5,099 nucleotides of DNA from Planctomycetota bacterium. GTDB taxonomy: Bacteria > Planctomycetota > MHYJ01 > JACPRB01. How positions within the stretch are numbered: the stretch's first letter is position 1; each line of letters starts with the position of its first letter. Both the position numbers and the translations under genes were made by a program. Shown here in pieces: positions 1 to 5,099 of the stretch. The notes under the pieces were generated by a model. That model worked only from the letters and a program-made list of their open reading frames with translations, did not search any database and was not told where the DNA came from. Location of the stretch: the NCBI GenBank assembly GCA_016200125.1, contig JACQFK010000078.1:1-5099 (forward strand). The letters run 5' to 3'.

Positions 1-131
1 GTCGGCGTGGCGAGCGGACGGCAGCGCGCGCAGTAGTGGCTGTGTTCGAGGGTGTGCGCGAGTCCCCGGGCGAAGTCCCGGGAGCGGAGGATGGTTCCGC
101 ACTTTCCGCAGTACACGATTTCCTTCCCCAT
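1..131 (-). CDS. Zinc-ribbon protein, N-terminal part (cut by window edge)
   Basis: This is the first 43 codons of a minus-strand gene that leaves the window at base 1. The translation begins MGKEIVYCGKCG and contains two CxxC pairs, Cys8/Cys11 and Cys34/Cys37, separated by 22 residues. That spacing fits a zinc-binding ribbon. The start ATG (129-131) is supported by an AAGGAG Shine-Dalgarno sequence six bases upstream on the minus strand. Short ribbons like this often sit at the N-terminus of longer bacterial proteins, with the function carried by the missing C-terminal part, so the role cannot be assigned here. The gene is divergent from the dehydratase gene at 243 and could share its control region. 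Existence of the gene is well supported; function is unknown. Confidence 0.75.
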   Translation of the reverse strand, partial: MGKEIVYCGKCGTILRSRDFARGLAHTLEHSHYCARCRPLATP

Positions 132-141
132 GGCTCTCTCC

Positions 142-171
142 TTGACCTGCCTGCATCGTAGCACATATCCC
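142..171. promoter_or_regulatory. Candidate divergent promoter elements
   Basis: On the plus strand, TTGACC (142-147) matches a -35 box at five of six bases. An 18-base spacer leads to a weak -10 candidate, TATCCC (166-171). This would start transcription just upstream of the inverted repeat at 194-226, which suits a repressor roadblock. On the minus strand, TGC followed by TACGAT (plus bases 155-160) resembles an extended -10 box and would give a short leader for the zinc-ribbon gene. Both are weak consensus matches read by eye, and the housekeeping consensus may not hold in this phylum. Confidence 0.3.
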
Positions 172-193
172 ATGCATTTGCCGGGCAAAAGAG

Positions 194-226
194 ATGAAAC
201 GAAACAAACCGTTTGTTTCGTTGCAT
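194..226. promoter_or_regulatory. Inverted-repeat operator upstream of the dehydratase
   Basis: Bases 198-209 (AACGAAACAAAC) and 211-222 (GTTTGTTTCGTT) are perfect 12-base inverted repeats around a single C at 210. After one mismatch (197/223) the symmetry continues for three more pairs (ATG at 194-196, CAT at 224-226), giving 15 of 16 paired positions. It lies 16 bases before the dehydratase ATG in the gap between divergent genes. A symmetric site of this size is typical of a dimeric repressor; sugar-acid catabolic genes are commonly under GntR-, LacI- or IclR-type control. The regulator itself is not in the window. A terminator is unlikely, because the neighbouring genes point away from each other and no T-run follows. 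Confidence 0.65.
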
Positions 227-242
227 TTGTTAGAGTCGGGGC

Positions 243-1931
<1,689 letters not shown>

Positions 1932-1960
1932 AAACCGGAACGGCGGCCGCTTCATAATCC

Positions 1961-2017
1961 TTGAAACTGTTCCTTTCCACGGTAGGTTAGTACCCGGACT
2001 CGCGAGCCTGAAAAGGA
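1961..2017 (+). promoter_or_regulatory. Candidate promoter and RBS for the repeat-protein gene
   Basis: The 97-base gap after the dehydratase stop contains TTGAAA (1961-1966), a good -35 match. A 16-base spacer leads to a weak -10 candidate, TAGGTT (1983-1988). AAGGA at 2013-2017 is a Shine-Dalgarno candidate 11 bases before the ATG at 2029. An 8-base inverted repeat also lies here (GTTCCTTT at 1969-1976, AAAGGAAC at 2012-2019); its right arm overlaps the Shine-Dalgarno, so pairing in the mRNA could mask it if transcription starts upstream. No clear terminator for the dehydratase was seen, so read-through is possible. Confidence 0.3.
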
Positions 2018-2028
2018 ACTGCACGGCC

Positions 2029-2940
2029 ATGGCGCAACCCGCGTCCGAGATCGATCCCCAGGTCGTCGACGACCTCCGCCTCGTCGAACAGGGCTGCCAG
2101 ACCCTCGGCTCCTGCGGGGCGCGCGCGGAATTCTGGGAAGTGTTCACGCTGATCAAGACCGGCCGCGAGGACTTCCAGAAGGAGAGCGAGCGGCTGGCCG
2201 GCTGGGTCGGGCAGGGGATGACCGCGAAGCTCGACGCCTCGATCGCCGACAAGCTGGCGCAGATCAAGGAGGAGCTCTATCCGCTCGCCCGCCAGCTCCG
2301 CGAGTTCCTCGGCAAATCGCCCGCGGGGATCCTCGACGGCATGAAGCAGGATCTCGCCCTGGTCTTCCTCATGGGCTCGGCGAAGGCGCGCCAGTCCGTC
2401 GCGAAGTGGGTGGCGGACCCGGCGGGCACCGCGGCCGAGTCGACCCTGAAGCTCAAGATCCTGACGCGGCTCGTCGATGCCTACCGCCGCGCGCTGCTCG
2501 ACGCCCGTCGGAAGGACGCGCCGCCCCGGACGGCCCCCGACACGGTGATCCGGTCCATGGCCCGGGTCCCGGAGGCCCCGAAGCTCAAGGCCGAGTTCGT
2601 CGACGACCTCCGCTACGTGGCCCGCGGCCGCCGCCTTTTCGAAGGCAAGGACGCGGCGCCGGCCTGGGACCTCATCTGCCTCATCCTCATGCAGCGCGAG
2701 GAGACGCGCCGCACGATCGACGAGCTGAGCGAGCTCAAGGTCAGCGGCAAGCCCGGCGAGTTCGCGGGGGCGCTCAGCCGGCTGCGCTCGATGCTCAAGG
2801 AGGTCCGCGCGCAGTTCGACTCGATCGCGCTGCCCGTGGGCGCCTATCTGAAGACGATCTTCGGGACCTTCGGGGGCGGGCCCGACGAGCTGGCGCTCGC
2901 CTTCCTGGTGGCCTCGTCGCAGGGACGCCACCGCGCCCTG
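2029..2940 (+). CDS. Unrecognised two-repeat helical protein, 3' end missing
   Basis: I do not recognise this family. About 300 residues look genuine: varied composition, many charged and hydrophobic positions with helical spacing, no signal peptide and no membrane segment, so probably cytoplasmic. It is an internal duplication. VVDDLRLV (12-19) recurs as FVDDLRYV (190-197), FWEVFTLI (35-42) as AWDLICLI (212-219), and LALVFLMGSAKAR (109-121) as LALAFLVASSQGR (288-300), an offset of about 178 residues. If the second unit were full length, the protein would reach about residue 360. The match stops near residue 300, and there is no stop codon. The frame runs on to 4824, but after about 2940 it is only antisense to the hydrolase gene and its residues look like noise. 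The start ATG at 2029 follows AAGGA and fits the onset of the first repeat. Cause: a deletion or an assembly join. The end given is where native sequence seems to stop. Confidence 0.75.
2062..2931 (+). repeat. Internal tandem duplication of a ~178-codon unit
   Basis: Unit A starts near codon 12 (2062) and unit B near codon 190 (2596). An exact 17-base match survives (2063-2079 and 2597-2613), 534 bases apart, or 178 codons in frame. Elsewhere the copies match only at protein level, so the duplication is old. Unit B is cut about 110 residues in, at the strand-switch junction. Confidence 0.7.
2920..2940. other. GC-rich hairpin at the convergent gene junction
   Basis: Read on the minus strand, CAGGG CGC pairs with GCG T CCCTG, giving eight base pairs with one bulged T and a GGTG loop. 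It sits exactly where coding signal changes strand. A hairpin between converging genes can be a two-way terminator, but no convincing T-run follows on either side (only GTTT on the plus side). It could instead be a hairpin that promoted a deletion or a chimeric join, or chance in GC-rich DNA. Confidence 0.35.
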
Positions 2941-4782
2941 CCGTTTGATCCGGAGCGCCACGTCCTCGGAGAAGAGCGGCGAGCCGATCGAGCGCCCGCC
3001 CCCCGCGTGCGAGAAGTTCAGGCTCTTGTCCACCGCGCCGGTCTTGGGATTCACCCAGTCGGCCGTGTAGGAGCCCGCCGCCAGATCGATCAGCAGCTCG
3101 AAGCTGTGCTCGCGGGTGTCGAGCGGGAAGGGGCCTCGGTTGGCCCAGTCGAATTCGACCTTCGCATCCGTCCGCGTCAGCCGCTTCGTGCGCAGGTCGC
3201 GGCCGTCGAAGTAGTCCGCCTGGAGGCCGTTGGTCGTCCCGTCCGGGAGGAAGAGCCGCGCCTTGGGGATGATCTGCTTCTTCTGGCTCGCGCTCGCCCA
3301 GGAGAGCTTCGCGGCGCGCCCGCCGCGGGTCTCCATCACGATCTTCGCCTTCCGTCCGGCCTGCAGCGCGATCGTGGCGTTCTCGTCCCGCAGGCTCGCG
3401 TCGCCCCAGGTGTCGATGAGCTTCTTGTCGTCCACCCAGAGCCGGGCGCCGCCCTCGGCCGTCGTCGTGAACGTGTAGGTTTCGGAGAACTGCGGGTCGA
3501 CCGAGCCCGACCAGCGCGCGGAGAAGCTGCCGCCGCCGGGCGGCACGTGGAAGTAGACGGCGTACTGCCGGCCCGATTCGACGAGCGCTCGCCCCCGCAG
3601 CCCCTCCATCGACAGGCTGCGGATCACCGCGTCGTCCGGCATCATCCGGACGAAGTCGAAGCCGTTCATGAAGGCGCGGAGGGTCCGCAGCTGCTTGCGC
3701 AGCGCGGGGCTGCCGCCACCCGGCGACTTGTAGTCGAGGAAGGTCCCGGCGGCGTTCTTCGTGGTGAAGGAGTAGTCGAGGTTGTTGTAGAGCCCGCCCC
3801 CCGCCAGGATGAAGTCCCAGCCCTCGCTGCGGTAGAGGACGTCCTCCTTGCCCCGGAAGCCCGTCTCGTTCTCGCCGATCACCTTGTCGAGCCGGTAATT
3901 CATCGCGACCACGTCCGGCGGCACGCAGTAGTGGAAGTTGAGGATCGAGACCGCGGGGTGGGGCTTGTCGACCTTGGCGCGGCCGTTGGCGATGTTCTGC
4001 GAGATCAGGTGCTTTCCGGGGAAGTCCTTCTCCTCGTCGGCGATGACCTCCGCGATGCGGTGCTGCCAGTCGAGCGCGACGCCGGCGAAGTAGGGCTCGT
4101 TGCAGATCTCGTAGTAGAGGTTGTCGAAGTCGCGCAGCTCCTGCACGATCTTCCGCGTGGTCGCCTCCTGCACGTCGAGCAGGTCCTTGTGCTTGAGCGT
4201 GTAGGCCTCGTCCTTGCCGCAGCTGCCGACGTTGTTCACGTTGTTGGACGCCTGCATCGGCGACGCCTTCCAGAGCGCCTCGTCGTAGTTGGGGCACCAG
4301 AGGTTCATCTCGATCACGATGCCGAGCTTCGACGCCTGCGTCATGAAGTCCTTGAGCCGGGCGAAGTAGGCCTCGTCCCACTGGGCGAGGTCGAACTTGT
4401 TCCCGCCCTGGGCGTAGCCGGGCGTCGAGCTCCGGGCCCAGGGGCAGACATAGCGCTCGGGGTGCGGGGCCAGCGTGTTGTCGGTGATGTTGAAGGAGCC
4501 GGGGATCTCGCGGTAGGTGCCGGCCCAGACGCGGGTGTGGTTGAGGCCGTCGGCCCGCAGGGTCTTGAGGTAGACGCCGTAGTCGAAGTCGAGGTTGAGG
4601 ACCGCCCCGTAGTGCTCGCCGGAGGTGATGAGGATCGTCGGCCGGCCGCGGAACGTGAAGTAGTGGGGATTCTGGGGGTGAAGCGCGATCGGCCCGTGGT
4701 TCTCCGCGGGCTTCTGCTCCCCGGAGCCGCCGCAGGAGGCGAGCAGCGCGGCCAGGATGACGGCGGCGGGTCGAAGTCTCAC
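2941..4782 (-). CDS. Lipoprotein glycoside hydrolase with inserted PA14 sequence
   Basis: About 614 native residues of an envelope-anchored carbohydrate-cutting enzyme. The GTG start (4780-4782) is preferred because GGGGAGG lies seven bases upstream and a lipoprotein signal follows at once: VRLRP, a hydrophobic stretch, then lipobox LLASC with Cys17 to be lipidated. The catalytic region (about 35-395) looks like a (beta/alpha)8 barrel of the GH-A/cellulase type. Glu229 in YYEICNEPYF is the likely acid/base; Glu304 or Glu306 in VIGENETGF is the likely nucleophile. From about 398 a C-terminal beta-sandwich begins (GRQYAVYF), is interrupted by PA14 sequence (about 418-552), and resumes at about 559-614 (SYTADWVNPKTG), like the collagen-binding-type domain found in such hydrolases. 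Substrate is unknown. There is no stop where the protein should end (DVALRIKR); the frame stays open to 1987, but that extension is antisense to the repeat-protein gene. Family type is fairly sure; the exact GH family is not. Confidence 0.8.
3127..3531 (-). other. PA14-type segment with its halves in reversed order
   Basis: Hydrolase residues about 418-511 match the second half of a PA14 domain (ARWSGSV, YTFTTTAEGGARLWVDD, IALQAGRK, IIPKARLF). Residues about 519-552 match the first half (GLQADYFDG, LTRTDAKVEFDW). In ordinary PA14 domains the YFDG/TRTD part comes first. The order here suggests a circular permutation, or two tandem copies that lost their outer halves. PA14 domains are beta-barrels often linked to carbohydrate binding. 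Confidence 0.6.
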
Positions 4783-4883
4783 GGGCGGTCCTCCCCAAAA
4801 TGGATCTGCGGCTACACTATATAAGCACACGCGGGCCGGATTTGCATGTAATGGCCGCCGAGGGGCGGGCTTATAGGGGTGGC
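4783..4883. promoter_or_regulatory. Divergent promoter region between hydrolase and ECF sigma genes
   Basis: This 101-base gap holds an AT-rich box, CTATATAAG, in GC-rich surroundings. On the minus strand TATAGT (plus 4816-4821) matches the -10 consensus at five of six bases and would give a leader of about 26 bases for the hydrolase, including its GGGGAGG ribosome site (4790-4796). On the plus strand TATAAG (4820-4825) is a -10 candidate for the sigma gene. No good -35 box was found in either direction, so other sigma factors or an activator may be involved. Confidence 0.4.
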
Positions 4884-5099
4884 ATGGAAGACTTCGCCGG
4901 GACGCTCCGACGGGTGCTGTCCGGGGATCGCGACGCCTACTCGGGCATCGTGGCCGAGTACCAGGGCATGCTCCTCGCCTACGCCGCCTTCCGCATCCCC
5001 GACGCCGCGCTGGTCGACGAGGTCGTCCAGCAAACCTTCATCCGCGCCTACGAGCAGCTCCGCGATTTCCAGGCCGACAAGGACTTCGGCGTCTGGCTC
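4884..5099 (+). CDS. ECF-type RNA polymerase sigma factor, N-terminal part (cut by window edge)
   Basis: This frame is open from ATG 4884 to the last base: 72 codons with no stop. Residues match sigma-70 region 2 of extracytoplasmic-function sigma factors: GDRDAYSGIVAEYQGML (14-30), then EVVQQTFIRAYEQL (46-59) covering region 2.2, which binds core RNA polymerase, then DFGVWL (67-72). Region 4 would lie beyond the edge. The style, especially the DFGVWL block, resembles planctomycete ECF factors. An AGGGG at 4875-4879 is a possible ribosome site four bases from the ATG, rather close. The gene is divergent from the lipoprotein hydrolase. Its targets, and any anti-sigma partner, are outside the window. 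Identification as an ECF sigma factor is confident; the subgroup is not assigned. Confidence 0.88.
   Translation, partial: MEDFAGTLRRVLSGDRDAYSGIVAEYQGMLLAYAAFRIPDAALVDEVVQQTFIRAYEQLRDFQADKDFGVWL

Noticed and set aside
1938..1955. GC-rich palindrome GCGGCCGC after the dehydratase as a terminator
   Set aside because: The symmetry is short with no loop, and no T-run follows.
1987..2937. Continuation of the minus-strand hydrolase frame as a real C-terminal domain
   Set aside because: It is antisense to the clearly real duplicated protein and is rich in Arg, Glu, Leu and Ala without motifs. The hydrolase domain appears to end at DVALRIKR.
2795..4798. Second minus-strand open frame of 667 codons
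   Set aside because: It is an Arg/Pro-rich shifted frame of the hydrolase gene, with no lipobox or catalytic motifs.
2941..4824. Continuation of the plus-strand repeat-protein frame as a real 931-residue protein
   Set aside because: It is codon-for-codon antisense to the hydrolase, has low-complexity Val/Glu/Arg/Leu content, and shows no continuation of the repeat unit.
4783..4830. Upstream ATG (4828-4830) as the hydrolase start
   Set aside because: It would put 16 extra residues before the lipoprotein signal and would overlap the promoter box and ribosome site. The GTG at 4782 has GGGGAGG at good spacing.
4812..5033. Minus-strand open frame at the right end
   Set aside because: It is antisense to the ECF sigma factor, whose region 2 motifs are clear.

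Overview
The window is GC-rich (AT-rich only in short intergenic gaps) and looks like a chromosomal piece of a heterotrophic bacterium, most likely a planctomycete or a relative. This placement is an inference. It rests on the ECF sigma factor N-terminus (motifs such as EVVQQTFIRAYEQL and DFGVWL), an N-terminal CxxC...CxxC zinc-ribbon protein, and a lipoprotein glycoside hydrolase carrying PA14 sequence. No RNA gene, CRISPR array or insertion sequence was seen.

Layout: (1) 1-131, minus strand: the first 43 codons of a zinc-ribbon protein that runs off the left edge. (2) 132-242: a divergent intergenic region with a near-perfect inverted repeat at 194-226, a likely repressor operator. (3) 243-1931, plus: a complete IlvD/Edd-family dehydratase of the sugar-acid (pentonate) type, with the three [2Fe-2S] cysteines and the catalytic serine in place. 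(4) 2029-about 2940, plus: an unrecognised, mostly helical protein built from two copies of a roughly 178-residue unit; the second copy is cut short. (5) About 2941-4782, minus: a lipoprotein of the (beta/alpha)8 glycoside hydrolase type, with a C-terminal beta-sandwich interrupted by PA14 sequence. (6) 4783-4883: a divergent promoter region. (7) 4884-5099, plus: the first 72 codons of an ECF sigma factor that runs off the right edge.

The oddest place is the meeting point of genes 4 and 5 at about 2920-2945. The two genes converge there, yet neither has a stop codon. The plus frame stays open through the whole hydrolase gene to 4824, and the minus frame stays open through the whole repeat-protein gene to 1987. 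Real coding signal switches strand at this point, beside a short GC-rich hairpin. Either a deletion removed both gene ends, or the assembly joined two pieces wrongly.

Functionally, the dehydratase would act in cytoplasmic non-phosphorylative breakdown of aldonic acids from pentoses or similar sugars. The lipoprotein hydrolase would cut glycans at the cell envelope. A shared carbohydrate-use role is plausible but not shown: they lie on opposite strands, with the unknown repeat protein between them.
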